From Syngnathus acus (taxonomy: Eukaryota; Chordata; Actinopteri; Syngnathiformes; Syngnathidae): DNA of 64,000 bases. Shown here in pieces: positions 1 through 12,535 of the stretch. The notes below the pieces were generated by a model that saw nothing but the letters and a program-made list of their open reading frames with translations, was not told where the DNA came from and did not search any database. Positions within the stretch are counted from its first letter, which is position 1, and each line of letters opens with the position of its first letter. The translations under genes and the position numbers were made by a program. The stretch spans positions 13,016,501-13,080,500 of the forward strand of contig NC_051094.1 of NCBI RefSeq assembly GCF_901709675.1. The letters are read 5' to 3'.

Positions 1-959
1 TGTATAAAAATGGTCCATCAGTATTCATTCTACGATAATTCTTAAAGGGCTGATTAATCCAAAGACCAACCTGTAGTTCATATTTTTTTACCAGCCCATT
101 ATATGTTCAACAAATCACATTTAATATGCTTCATGTCAAGCCTGCATTCTACTTAATACTTTTGACATTGGGTAGAGCCCACTTAAAAAGCAGGACAAGA
201 CCAAAGGAGGAAGAATAGTAGATTTAGTCACTGTGAACCTGAAATGTACTACATGAGTAGTACATAAAATGCGGTGGGGGGGAGGTATGACTGTTTAATA
301 TGCAATGCCATTATTGCTTTAAATAAAAAGCGGCCACGAATCATGAGTCTCGTATCCCAAACCTCACATTCTTTCAAGTGATCGATCCTGTATTTTTAAA
401 CAGTCCCATCCAGTTTTGAGAACAACACAGCAGACATGCATAAGATTAATGTGAGCTCGAGAAAAAGTTATTCTTAGCTTGCGAAGCGGGCCAGTAAAAT
501 TTCATTTACCAGTAGTGACCAGCTGATGTTTTCAATGTAGAAGAGCGAACCAACCCCTCTGTCTTCAGTGCTCCACCATCCGCAGTTTACGCTTTGTAAA
601 CTGCCACTGTGCCCTCAGTATGTGGTTGGCCTTGGCCCTCATCACACCGGGGCACATGGGAGATTAACTGGGCCGGTTTACTCGCTCAGCAGGTTCCTCG
701 ACTCCCTTGCACTCATCCTAACCCAATCTGCCAGCTAGCCTCCTGCTCCACCGAGCCATGGCAGCAGGGCACCACAGGCCCGGGCCGCCTTCATTACGCC
801 TGCCAGATGGGCTGAGAATTAGATTTGAACTCCCACCATGGGAGGGGGGTGAGGTGAGAGATTGAAGAGGGAGGAGAGGAGGGCATTGGTAGGTCTGAGG
901 AAACTTGGATGGATTAGAAAGTAATGTTTTTAATTTTGCTTTGTTTTCATTTATGTTGC
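1..959. other. unassigned intergenic or intronic sequence
   Basis: I see no gene or repeat here. Positions 600-830 are more GC-rich than the surroundings and contain a 68-codon open frame, but it has no domain, no splice context and no codon pattern to support it. The rest is ordinary AT-rich unique sequence. Confidence 0.5.
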
Positions 960-1210
960 AAGTTATTCCACATTAATGCAACACCCTTGGGATCTGGCAG
1001 CATTAAAAGCCTGTCATTGAATAATCAACACTAACTACAAGCAAATGCTTGGGAGAAATGAAATTAGCGAGCGCAGCAATTTGGCACCGTGATTATCGTC
1101 TCCTTGGAGGCACTTCCTGATGATTTAAGAATGCTAACATTTAAGCAAGTCAGATCTGATTACTCCTCAAGGTTAAATCGAGCTGTGTCGGAGGCAAAGC
1201 TTGATTAGGA
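960..1210. promoter_or_regulatory. candidate conserved noncoding element
   Basis: This block has balanced, low-repeat sequence with several homeodomain-like AT cores (ATTAAT, TGATTA, GATTATC, ATTAG) between mixed-composition spacers. That texture is common in vertebrate developmental enhancers. No long reading frame or tandem repeat explains it. The call is inference from texture, because conservation cannot be measured here. Confidence 0.28.
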
Positions 1211-3712
1211 ATGTCTGTGTCTCCCTTCATCCCCCTCTCTTCATGCCCGTGTTTCTCATTTTTTTTCAACAGCTCTCTGCAGACAGAAAAAGAGCTCAGG
1301 GATGAAATCTGTTAGATCCTGATGGCATTTTTTTGCCAGCTCTTAATTAGATAAGCGATACTTGCTTTCTGAGGTGTAATTTCTCCTTCACTAAGTACCA
1401 TACCCATAAATGATACAAACGGTGCTTTGCTCACTACCTCAGTCAGACTCAACGTGTGTACGTATACCACACTTATACACTTCTATCTACCAAAAAATGC
1501 GTATTACATTCCATTCGGAATGAGAGAATGGATTGGAAACACAAACAAGGATCATGTGCAAATGAAAATGATGCAATGCTTGTCACACATTTTCTCTCAC
1601 TCCTTTTCCCTCAGGGTTTGTTCAAGGTCGCAAAGTTTGCGAAATACTCGCCAGACGTTCACCAACAGTTTTGGTGAGATCTAGGTTGGAGAAGTGATTG
1701 GTGATGAGAATGAGGATGAGTAGGAGCAGAGTGGAGGATGCATAAGCATTTTGTTGTGCCACATGTGCAAAATCCTTCTTTGAACGGTACTGCACACGGC
1801 AAAGTTGAGGGACAGAAGTGTTCTACTTTTATATCTACATACCCAATACTCCATAAATAAAAACACTTTTCACAACAGCGATAAACTGTATTTAAAGTAA
1901 GACAGGAGCAACAAATCGACTTTGGGGAATAGGTCTATTAGTTTTTCCAAGCTGTTTTCTCATGCAGGGGTGGGAGGAAATCATTGCAAGTCAAATGTAA
2001 TCATCCTGCCGTTGGGTTATACACTGTCTGGAATAATAATATTAGCTTGGCTGTATATCAGGCTTGCAATTTGAATTTCTGCGGTACACGTAAGGAGGCT
2101 GATGCTAATCACAACCAATCACTGATGTTATCTGACTTGCTTTTCCTTGCTTTTCCTTGTTTATAACAGTTTTTTGGGGGGGAGTGCATCTTGAAATTTG
2201 GCAGAATGAATTCATTAGCTGTTGTGCTTCATGTAGTCAACAAGGGTGTCTGAAATGTGGCATTCTAATTTCTCCTATTTACAGGCTATTGTCACAGTGT
2301 AATCTCTTCTCTGTATTATGTACTTACAGGGTTAAACATTTTAACCAGACTTTTTGACATGAAGCATACATGCTTAAGTGCGATTAGAAGAGATTAAGGT
2401 TTGCCTCTGAGAGGACCCTGTGACAATTTTGAAATGGATAGAGAGAAACCTTTCTTTCCCTAATCCCACGCCAAGTGTTCATGCTCACTTTTGTTCAATT
2501 ATTTATATTCAAGTTTTGGCAGAGTTGGTGACCCAAAGGTTAGTTAGACTTCAGAGGCCTTGAAGTGTTGAAAATGACATACACGTTTTTATTGGAACGT
2601 GTTCAATGATGTGTTTTGATAGTGCCGTTCAATAAACTACATTCATTAAAGCTTTGCATTGAGTTTAGAGACACTGACATATCTGATTGCAGCAGTCACT
2701 TACACTTATTTTATTCTTCAGAGTAGACACGATTCAGAAGGCATCCCCAACCAACAATGTGAATCCAAACCCTCAGTCAAGCCATTTTGTGATCATGTAT
2801 CCTATTTCCATATCATCTACCCATCATGTAAATAGGCAGTAGGCAGTGAGTGTTCTCCTTGGTGATGTGATTCAAAGATGTGATTCAAAGATAGATTCAT
2901 TTGGGGGTAATGATAAAAGATGGGCTTGAACAGGGCTACTTATTTGACAATGATTAAAGTGCTACTGTGATAGATGGTGAAGAAGACCACCTCCCATTCT
3001 TCTTCCATACCTTAACCAATGATTCCTGTTCTGATCCCTCCGTATTCATTTTGCTCGTCCCAGCTCAAAGTCTTACCTCAATTAAAAAGGGAGCAATCAA
3101 ACAGAAATAAAATTCCTCGCTCACCCAAAACAGAAACTTGTGTTCCTTTGAAATCACACATCTGTTCCCACAACTCATAGTCACAAAGCCAACCCCCTCT
3201 GTCTCCCACTGGCCATGAGGTAATGTGAATTATTCATGCCAGCAGCGCCATGGTGTGCTTCATCATGTTAAAGTGCCCATGATAGCACTGATGTTGCCAC
3301 TGATGCCCTCACACTGCCGCGCTTTGCTAATGCATTAGGAAGCGAGAGATAAAGGAGATGCACGGACACTGAAGACAGGAAATTATGACTACACGTTAGT
3401 GTTTTAGTGCATTTAGTATTAGATTATACTATTGTTTTTATCTATCTCTATTTTTAATCTATGTGAGTGTTCCTTTTCTAGGTTGAGTAAAGGCCAGTAA
3501 TAAACTATGAAAAGTAATGTGCTGTGTTAAAGAATCTCAAAAATGGCATTTAAGAATTTCAAAAATGAAGTTTGCATGACTTGCTTATTTACTCACAATA
3601 ATCTCCAACAGAGAGAATAATGATTTTTATTTTGCACATTTTCACTGACGTTTATTTTTCTTAACAGTTTTTGATGAACATCCGTCTCATCTGGATTATC
3701 TTTTTTTTCAGT
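1211..3712. other. unassigned sequence, no gene seen
   Basis: AT-rich unique sequence. Small open frames of 60-85 codons at 1427-2357 show no motif. Small tandem duplications are visible: a repeated ATGTGATTCAAAG unit at 2864-2892 and a doubled CTTGCTTTTC unit at 2138-2160. These are slippage-scale events. Confidence 0.5.
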
Positions 3713-3735
3713 GAGAGAGAGAGCGAGAGAGAGAG

Positions 3736-3796
<61 letters not shown>
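3713..3796. repeat. (GA)n microsatellite
   Basis: About 84 nt of GA dinucleotide repeat with two GAGC interruptions near the left end and a pure run of roughly 55 nt to the right. It follows a T8 run. The length and purity suggest a polymorphic locus. It codes for nothing. Confidence 0.97.
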
Positions 3797-3799
<3 letters not shown>

Positions 3800-6269
3800 T
3801 CTCAGTAGGATTTAGGGATTACTTTGTTTTAGTGTGCATTCATCCTGGGAGGTCTAATGTTGTGTCCTATTCATCTGAAGCCTAGAATTCAAAAAGCCCA
3901 ATTGAGCCCAAATGTCAAGAGGCCATGATTACAATGGTAAAAGTAGTTGCAAGAAGAATAAACTTTCACACTATAGTGGCCATATTATAGTTTCACTGGG
4001 AAAGACCGTCATTCAGCTCCATTTTCTGTCCTCCGGATGTACGTTATCGGGTCTGACTTATTTGTAGGCCAGCAAAGTCTCCCAGCTTCCCTGTACTTGC
4101 GCCCAATCCATCCTTCCAAACAGACCCTCTCAGAAAACATTAGCTGGCTGCAGCAAATCTTAAAACGAGCCAAAGAAGTCCTGCTGTACCCCAAAACAAG
4201 ATGAAAAAGATCCACAAAAGTCTTTTGTGCTGTCATTCAGTGTAGTGTCAACCCCTGAGATTCACTTTGTGAATCTTGTCTGACTTGTTTAGAAACCACA
4301 CATTTCCCTGGAAAAGAGCTGAGCGAGATGAGCGCAACTGATTGTGTGGTTCCCATCATTTAGCCTTCAACTGACAGAGGAGGCCGGATAAAATCTCACC
4401 TTATTGAAAAACAGAGAGTGAGACAAAGTATTGGCTTCATAATGACTCTCAGGTTTGCCTTGATTTCAGTTTGGCTGGCAGCAAACAATCCACTCTGCAA
4501 AAGTAGGCCAACAAAGTTATGTGTGGCTTGATTGTCTGATGACAAATTTGAGATGAATAAGGTCGAGTTTAATGCATGCAACGCGATACTCTTATTTTGC
4601 AACACACTTTATTTAGTTGCATGGTGGTAGATAAGAACATGCTCCCCCATGAACTGGTGGATGAGCCAGGCACCACGTAGGCAGACTGTTTGGCCTGGAA
4701 ATAGCAAGTGTCTGGCTCCTGGGAGCTTGTATTCTTTTACCCAAGAGATGCTATCAAAGTGGACAAGCCGTTGTTGTTTGCAGACAAGAGAAGAGAGGAA
4801 GGAAGATGGTAGATGGCATCATCCTGTTTGTTCTTTTTCTGACTTAGTTGTGCCTTGTTTGTTTGTTTTTCAATGATTCAATGTGAGGGATTCATTTGAC
4901 CTCAAAAACAATTTGAAACTCATGGGAATGTTACATGAAAAAAATAAAGACTAAATTATTCTCAAGAAAATGTGGGTAATTTTTTAAGACTGTTCAACAT
5001 AATGTAAAAAGAAGAAATGTGATTGTGAGGAAACAGTCTGAACATTTCACAATTATCATGCCCAAAACAATATTGTCACAACATTAAACATGAACAAAAA
5101 AGTCACAAATACACACACTGAACACACTGCAACAAATCAGCAGCCATATCTCATTATTCATATTAGAACAGTGTTTAGACGAGTGGGGGCAAACACAACA
5201 AGTTATTGTGAAGGCTTCCCCTTTAACCGTTGAAATATCATCCATTTGTCAAAACTATATCGACCACGTCATTTGAAATATTCACAGAGCAAGCTGCTGC
5301 GCGTGTGACCACGTTGATTGACAACCTGGATGCTTTGAATCCCTTTTGGGCCCAAGTGCTGCATGTAGCTCGGAAATCTTCACATTTTCCAATCAAGATA
5401 ATTGGGATTTTTGTTAAGCCTGTCAAACATCAGGAAATTGACACACCATGAATGGCTGTCCCCAACTCCCCCTTTTCTCCACCCATTAAAGATGCTTGTT
5501 AGCTGACCTGCCACAGGTTCTCACGGCTGTGACGGCTCAACAGCAATCTATTACACTGACTAGGAGCCCAAACATCTCATAACTGGCAGCAAATATTGGT
5601 TTTGCTGATAAATTCTTTAAAAAAAAAAGAAAGTGCCACATTAATGAGGAAAATACACCAGCAGGCATGTTGGCAAGATGTGGGTGGCTGTCCTATGGGA
5701 GAGGAATCTCTGGGATGTATAAATAGTTACAGCAGCACCCAACAGGGGTCCTACCACCTCCCTTTCACAATCTATCCTGCATCTACAGTGCCTCGCAGCT
5801 GACTCGATACGTAGATGACGGCAAGACAGTTACGCTTAGTACCATCTCCACAGCCCCGCTCTACAAGAAAGCCTTAAGGGTAATGTTAGATCTTTTCATA
5901 AGTTACAAAGATGTAATTAGACAAATTAGCTTAGCAGACACCAAGGGTTGTGTCTTTAATGGTTGTGTGTTGCCAAATTTGTAATTAGCAAGCAGACACC
6001 GCTTTAAACTCCCATATTGCACCTGAGGCATTGCATCCATAACCTGACAGCCCGGTAATGAAGGCTTATATATCCCACAGGCTCCGCTTGTCTCTTGCCA
6101 GCCAGGTTTGTTGTTGTGTTTCATGCTGGGATGCTGTGAAGACATATTGTTTTGCCCAAGTATCCTTTCTTCCCATTTTTTCAGGCAGTCCTTTCAGCAT
6201 AGTGATAGTCAGTTTTTGTTTTTTTTTCCCCTGAGAGGCAAAGGTTTTCATTTTGGTCATTCACCTTAA
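3797..6269. other. unassigned sequence, no gene seen
   Basis: Mostly unique AT-rich sequence with short open frames (up to 80 codons) on both strands and no recognisable protein. Parts of 5440-5800 and 6000-6130 have more balanced composition and could be constrained, but I cannot show it. Confidence 0.45.
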
Positions 6270-6560
6270 TGGCTCAATTCATCAGGGCGATGGCCCATCT
6301 ATCCGGGTCTCTGGTTGTCGGTAACACCTTGGGAGATGACGAACCCTTCCGACATTGTAAGCGCCACTTTTAATGACTTGACGGTAGTTATTTTCACCTA
6401 ACACTTATTAACAGGTAGGATGAAATCCCATTTATATTGCCCGAGATCCTCTCTACTTCCATTAAAGATTAAACGCATGCTTTTTCATTTTGGTAAATTG
6501 GATCCAAATAATGCGTCAACATAGTTTTCCTGCTATCTTTAGTCTACTTTCAATTTAAAG
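6270..6560. promoter_or_regulatory. candidate conserved noncoding element
   Basis: Balanced-composition block between AT-rich flanks, with AT cores (TTTTAATGA, CCATTAAAG, TAAATTGGAT) separated by GC-containing words and no repeat structure. No reading frame spans it. This is a texture-based inference only. Confidence 0.25.
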
Positions 6561-9099
6561 CTTGGAGGATAAATACTAAATGAACTGTGTGTCATGTCTT
6601 TTTTCTCCATTCCAATTTTTGATTTGCATGAATAGTGCAACCTCTCACCTCAATATTCAGGTTTGTGAGACCTTTGATTTAATCTTTTTTTGGTGGACTC
6701 CCATGTACAAGTATCTTAATTGTATGGGTTTACTTGAAGAATGTCATATTCTTTGTTACATATATCTTCTGTTTATTAGAAATACCTGCACAGATCCCCT
6801 GGTATTACAACAATGTTCATCCTACATACAGTATGCAGCAAAATGTGCTTGTTTTTTTTCCATTTCAGTTTCATTTTCCATTTATTTTCTGACAACGTTA
6901 AGCATTTGGACTTGTTTGTTCATATTAAATCACATTCATCTGGGTTCTCCAAGTGCATATTATAGTCAATGGAAAGGGAAAACCTCACAATTGGTCTTTT
7001 TAGTCAAGGTGTGTAGGTACAGTTCGATTGCCAGATGTGGTTAGCCACTGCGCTGCTTGGTCACAATGCAAGAAGACGACAATGACAAAATATTTATCCC
7101 ACTTTTGTTTTGTTTTTACATACTGAGTATGAGAGAATTGACTGCTCGCCAATCCCAAGTCCAGATATGTGCTACAACAGTAAGGAAATTTGCACCAACA
7201 TAGACTTGGCCTGCATCCACTTGGCAAGGGATGCTATCTGGAGGAGCTACAGAGAGGGATGAAAAATCACAATAAAGTGAGGTCGAGTGAAGTGAATGAG
7301 AGTGGATTAAATGAGACAAATTTGTGGTGAATGACGTCTTGCATGCTGTGATCACAAATTACAATTTCAATGTGCCGGGCATTGACATTTGTGGTCCTAG
7401 CGCCCTCATACTGACAGTTGAATAACGAGTTGATAGATTGGTTTTAACGTGTAGAACATACGTGTTTGCCAAGTAGAACATCAAAGTAGCCCCTGCATTC
7501 CTAAATTTACCTGAGAGCGGCTCTTAGAGAAACATGTTCCCCTACTCCGAAATGAAATAAGTCTTAATCAAGCTACCCCTCTATCAAGTTACATTAAAAC
7601 TGACTGTGTAGGTTTTGCACAATGCTGCGAGCAAATTACTCCACCAACCATTTGTAAATATCAACCCAATATCAACCCAATTCTTTCAGGTAGGATTGAT
7701 AATTAACACCACTCCCCTATTAAAATTTTAAATCGTGGACCATGTAGCCTAACGAGAAAAAAAAATCTCATACAAAGCCCTTTGTTGTACTGTTCAGTTG
7801 TACTTAAAAAGAGGTCAAAGACAAAAACTTTCTTGGTCATATTATGTACTAGACGGACGGCCCCACTAGTCTAAGCACAACATTCTGATTCATATTGAAT
7901 TTGCAGAATATGAGTTAAGCAGTTTTTAATCCATCTCAGGTGACTGCCTCACAAGAGCTCAGGTACGGGTGGGCGATATGACCAAATAAAGCAAAACTTG
8001 ATACTTTTTCAAAACCTTTTCAATAATTTGACAATATTCTACAAAACATACTGTCAATTTGCACTTAGTACACGGAACAATTATGACTAGACAGTGAACA
8101 ACAGCTCTTTGTATATATTTTGAATTGCTTCATACAGCTGCAAAATGTTGCTCAATGATATTCTTTCATTCATGCTTAATTCATATTCCACAAACAATCT
8201 TGACTAGAATAACATTTTTACTATAAAAAAGTACTTAAAAAATCTCACACTCTCTCAACTGTGACTTTTGGTTCCATCCATCCTTTATGATGCCTGGAGA
8301 TACTTTTAATGGTATTCTGCGGCACTTCTCTCGCACGGGCCATACACACATTCATGCAATTGGCCTCTCATCTCTGGTTTTGCCTTTGGCATAGGACTTG
8401 CTGGATCATTTGATTCCTGCTAATAACCAGAGTTAGCCCTAAGAAAGACATAAAAGAGTTTTGTTCTTTCTGAACCCCCTGCTGTTCAACTGAAGTGACA
8501 ACTCGAGGCTCTCCGTTTGAGGGCTAATTGTGTCATCACGAAACTGATGTAAAGGGCATAATACATTTATTCGGCCACCGACAGTTTCATAAAAATGAGA
8601 GAATGAATCATTTTCACCTCAACTTCAGCTTTCAAACTGAGTTTTATGCCCATATTTTGCCAGTTCACTGTCAAGCAGAACCATGCCATTAAACGTACCA
8701 CTCAACTTCTAAATCTTTGTAAATATCTAAGCATATTGGTAATATTGTATGATTAGGCTTTGTAGTCCTACACAGTAAATTTCATAGAGAGCATTTTACT
8801 ACTCAAAATACACCCACAAGAAATGAAAACATAGAACGCACAGCTCTAAAATCAGCAGAAAGACCGACGCTAATGCTATGAAAACAAGTGCATCAATAAT
8901 ATGAAAGTGAAATACAGGTTATTATTTTTGTGTCATCTCAAGCTTACCGCTTTACTGTGTCCGTCGTTTTCCATATATTGAAGGAACTGAATCATCAACG
9001 AAAGTGGATTTTCCATGATACGTCTCAGATGTCACATTGTCAGTGTGTGTTTACTGAGCAATGAGAACTAGACCAGGAAAGTGTTTTAAAACCAAAACA
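6561..9099. other. unassigned sequence, possible degraded repeat near 7970
   Basis: The longest open frame is 154 codons at 6580-7044 on the plus strand. It encodes an AT-rich, Phe/Ile/Cys/Tyr-heavy peptide that looks like chance translation of T-rich DNA. At 7967-8060 the words GGGTGGGCGATATGACC and following resemble the end of a common degraded fish repeat, but no second end was found. Confidence 0.4.
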
Positions 9100-9450
9100 A
9101 ATTTCAAGGAACAGCTTCAAAGGCAGCACTGAGATCAAGTAGTAACACTAATGATAATTAATGTTTGTGGGTTTCGTAGTAAAAGAGCTTCATCCACTTT
9201 TGTGAGGGCGGTTGCAGTAGAGTGATTGAATCAAGACAAACTGATTCAGTCGTATAGTATAGATTTATAGAGATGATGGAATAATTTATTGGTTGTGCTG
9301 TGATTTTTCTTTTCAAGAATCTTGGACATAAAGGGAAGACGTAGCTCTTGTCTATAATTGCCGAGACTCCCAGGGTGGAGGTTGTGTCTTTTAAGTAAGG
9401 GTCTAATCATGGCTGACTAAGATTTGCAGGGAGAGTACCAGAGGAGAGGT
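9100..9450. repeat. degraded dispersed repeat, family X, distal part
   Basis: The sequence around AAAGGCAGCACTGAGATCAA, then GTGAGGGCGGTTGCAGTAGA, then ATCTTGGACATAAAGGGAAG follows in order a dispersed repeat that I remember as abundant in many teleost genomes. Three other fragments of what looks like the same family lie at 31775, 35160 and 36990, all readable in the same direction. The transposon class is unknown to me. The copy is old, with many substitutions and no visible ends. Confidence 0.45.
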
Positions 9451-10337
9451 AGGAGAGTGGGAGGATGTGAAAGAATGTTGAGTGCTTTAAGATTTAGACT
9501 TATTTACCAATGTAAAGCGTTGAAAATATTTTTCTTTCTGATTGCATTGTCAAAGACAGGGCTCAACAAACATGGTGTGGCTCAATAGACATCGTTATTT
9601 TAGTTTCCTGAAAAGTGATGGTTTTGGATTCATAAGGTTTCCGCTTGACTGTTGTGTCTGCAAAACAATTTTGATTAGTCCTTGCAGTTTTCTCATCCTT
9701 TTGCCTTTTGTTCATGTTCAGTGACAGAATGACTCATTTCATTTTCTCTGCAGAGGATGATGATATGAATGGTTATGGAAATCTATGACATGATGATGCT
9801 TATATTTTGCTGTTTCTGTTGCTTTGTTGTTGAGTGTTGGGATATTATATTATACTTTAGCTTCTGAAGAAATGTATTTCACTTTTTTTAGGTGTGCAGT
9901 ATTGTTTGCAATGTTGCATATCTTTACCAACATTTAGTTATAGCAGTTTCTGGAAAAAGTGTCATATTTTGGCTCTTTCCTCCCCTGCAGAAAATGCAAT
10001 AACTCTCTTTTGCAGGAGACGTGGTGTGTAATGTGCATGACACTGTGTGTTTCCATCTTTTGTCATTTTTAATACCGCAGTCTTATCGGAAGAAATGACA
10101 AGCTCAAATGAGCTGGCGCGGCAATTACCGCAGTGTGAATAAAATGTGTGTGTGCCAGTCAGGTAGGGGGTGGGTGCTGATGGGAATATGTTCACTATAT
10201 TTTCGTATCTTGTATTCTTCCAGAGATCACACTCCTCAGGCAGGAACTGTAAGCATAATACATATCTTCATTTGGGATTCATCCAAGGGTCCTGGAATTA
10301 TTTCCAACATATGCAGACTTTAGTTTTATATTATGTG
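9451..10337. other. unassigned T-rich sequence
   Basis: T-rich unique sequence with no supported gene. A good acceptor-like string ending CTCTGCAG at 9742-9755 is followed by a short run of GAT codons, but no convincing donor follows. Confidence 0.4.
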
Positions 10338-10354
10338 TTTTTTTTTTTTTTTTT
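10338..10354. repeat. poly(T) run, T17
   Basis: Uninterrupted run of 17 T. On the minus strand it could be the relic of a poly(A) tail, but no retroposon body is recognisable beside it. Confidence 0.9.
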
Positions 10355-10589
10355 CATCAAAGTAAACAAGTTTTTTTCTTTTTGTACAACTGTTTTACTG
10401 GACCTCACTATATTCAGTATATTGAGTATATTAAAAATGTTGAGTCAATCATATTTGTAGCAGTATTGAACATACCTAGATAAATAAATAAATAAAAGAT
10501 GATGAGCTCAATAATAACATCTCCGTCCTCTAAAAAGGGAGTGAGGGACACATCAGCAAGAAAAGCCTGCATAAGTCACAACAATCAGT

Positions 10590-10880
10590 GGATGGGGATG
10601 TGTCAAACATGGAAGTGTCAAACAGTACCCACTCCCCTCCCCGACTGCATGTGTATGTGCGTTTAAAAGGGCCGAATGCGCACAGTGTGAGTCCGTGGGC
10701 GGCTGTCACCTCTAAACAGCAAAGTTTCCACATGACAGGTCTAGGCGATGACAGTTCGGCTACTGCCAGTGGGCAGGTTAGAGACTGTAGCCGCCCCCTC
10801 GCCTCTCTCCTTCCTTCCCCCGAACTGCTCCAACCACCCACACTGTCTGTTGTGACCACTTGTGACAACACTCGCAGGTT
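10590..10880. other. GC-richer island of unknown role
   Basis: About 290 bp with clearly higher GC than its surroundings. It is open on both strands at once (118 codons plus, 113 codons minus), as expected of low stop density in GC-rich DNA. It carries a TTTAAAAGGG string near 10660 that looks TATA-like, followed by GC-rich sequence. It could be a regulatory element or a noncoding first exon. No protein family is recognisable on either strand. Confidence 0.3.
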
Positions 10881-11760
10881 GTTGCTGTTTTCCTCTCTGC
10901 TTGTTTATTATCTCTCAACATGTTCTGGTGTCAAAGCACAGTAGACTGAAATTATTAGTAGATTAGCGATTGCCAAGCATGTTCAAGGAGAACGGGATTG
11001 TTTTTTGCATTTGATATTAGCTCTGATCGACATTTCAGGGTCATGTTGGTGGAGAATACTAATACTATGATGTTATGGTTTAAAAATGTGTCAAATAGCC
11101 ATCATCTGTGTCTCACAAATCACCAACTGTTTCCTGTTAGTATGAGTTTCTTTTTTATAAACATCAAGCCCAAAACTTTAAGTGTTGCTAGTGTTGATCA
11201 GTTAGACATTTGAAATAGAAATAAACAATGGTGTGGTTTTGTTTGATTGCTCTGGGGCTGAAGGATTTTTTGTTATAGTAGCAGAATGTGGATCTGAGTA
11301 TTCAAGCTATTCGTTTCTCTGAATCAACAATATAGGATTTCCCTACTTGAAACTGCATATGCAAGTCATTTTTACGCTTGCCTTAGAATGCGACGCTAAG
11401 GCCATCCAATCACAAAACTCATTTCATGCTTGCTGCGGCACATCAGCTGAAGCCAGCCAATGACAGATATCCGAGGGCGGGCGCAACGAGTGAGACACGC
11501 ATGGTGAATTGAAACGGAAGTCAAGCAGCGTGCAGAAAACATGTTGATGGATTTACTGTCTAAAAAAAAACATCCATTTGAGCTATTTTGGATGGAAAAA
11601 TGACATGTTGTGCAAAAATTGTGACCGAGCAAGCCAGCACAATGTTATGTTACTGTACTACACTGGAAACAAACGCAACACAACAATGTTTGCAGGGCAT
11701 TGAGGAACAGTGTAAATTGCAAGAAGGGGTCCTGTCTAAAGTCAGAAATTGTTCATGAGA
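10881..11760. other. unassigned sequence
   Basis: AT-rich sequence without a supported gene. The part at 11390-11640 is more balanced in composition and carries CCAAT-type words (CCAATCAC, CCAATGAC). It lies directly upstream of the TIR element at 11761 and may itself be an old repeat. Confidence 0.35.
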
Positions 11761-12000
11761 TACCGTATTTTCCGCACCATAAGGCGCTTCGGGTTAAAAG
11801 GTGCACACTCAATTCCGGGGCTTTTCCGTACTTAATCCAAAAATAGGATGCACCGCATTATAAGGCGCATGCATGCCATGACTTACGGTAAAAAAACAAA
11901 ACAAAAAAAAACCATCACTGGAGCAAGGCAGTCAGTTCCGTTTATTCTTTATTCTACTATTTAATCATGTACTATAACATAGTCACGTTGTTAATCGATA

Positions 12001-12078
12001 TTAAAAGGCAAATCCATTATAATCCTCATCTTCTGTATCCAAATGAAACAGTTGGGCAAGTTCGCCGTTAAACATGCC
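12001..12078 (-). pseudogene. transposase C-terminal relic in pogo-like element
   Basis: Read on the minus strand, the last codons before a TAA at 12001-12003 encode a peptide with the motif ELAQLF, then DTEDEDYNGF, then the stop. The same acidic tail (ELAELF, DTEDEDFIGF) occurs in the relic at 57446-57611. Both lie inside or beside ends of the GGAAAATACGGTA type. An in-frame TGA lies about 12 codons upstream of the only ATG, so nothing but the tail survives. Acidic C-termini are known in pogo-type transposases, and the match here is by motif only. The fragment is non-functional. Confidence 0.6.
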
Positions 12079-12248
12079 AAGTTCCCTCACGTCATTGTCT
12101 CGTCTTTGTCACGTTGCTCATCTGCAATGATTCTGGCTTTCCAGAAAGCTCTAATTTTGCCTTGTCTCTCTGTCTATGCCTTTTGAGAGTGTCCTAATGC
12201 TGTTTGCTTTGCACAAACAATCGTATTTATCAATGGCTATGTATTATG

Positions 12249-12535
12249 TACAGTCCTCTGATTGGTTAAAATGTAATGTCCTCTGATTGGTTCATCGGGT
12301 CTACATATTATGTCTCTGTGTGGCGGAAGCCTCACAAAACAAATTTACAAATTTGCACACGATAATATTCATTTATCAAGGGCGGCGGAGGTACGTACTC
12401 TTTGTATTACTTACAGTCCTCTCATTGTTTTTTTCCCCCGATCTACATAAAACGTAATGTCCTTTGATTGGTTCGTCGGGTCTTCATATTACGCCTGTAT
12501 ACTACGGAAGCCACACAAAACAACTTTACAGATTT
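12249..12535. repeat. internal direct repeat of the 11761 element
   Basis: Two diverged copies, about 12249-12355 and 12412-12535, are offset by about 163 bp. Shared words include ACAGTCCTCT, TGATTGGTTC followed by TCGGGTCT, and CGGAAGCC followed by CACAAAACAA. The second copy carries a T-rich insertion. The divergence suggests an old duplication inside the element. Confidence 0.7.

Noticed and set aside
2864-2892. CRISPR-like or satellite repeat
   Set aside because: Only a single short tandem duplication, with no spacer structure.
6580-7044. 154-codon plus-strand open frame
   Set aside because: T-rich DNA giving a Phe/Ile/Cys/Tyr-heavy peptide. No domain, regular membrane pattern, splice signal or promoter was seen.
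9740-9777. Short GAT-rich exon after CTCTGCAG
   Set aside because: The acceptor is plausible, but the only donor is weak (GTTATG) and the unit would be 19 nt with stops in other phases.
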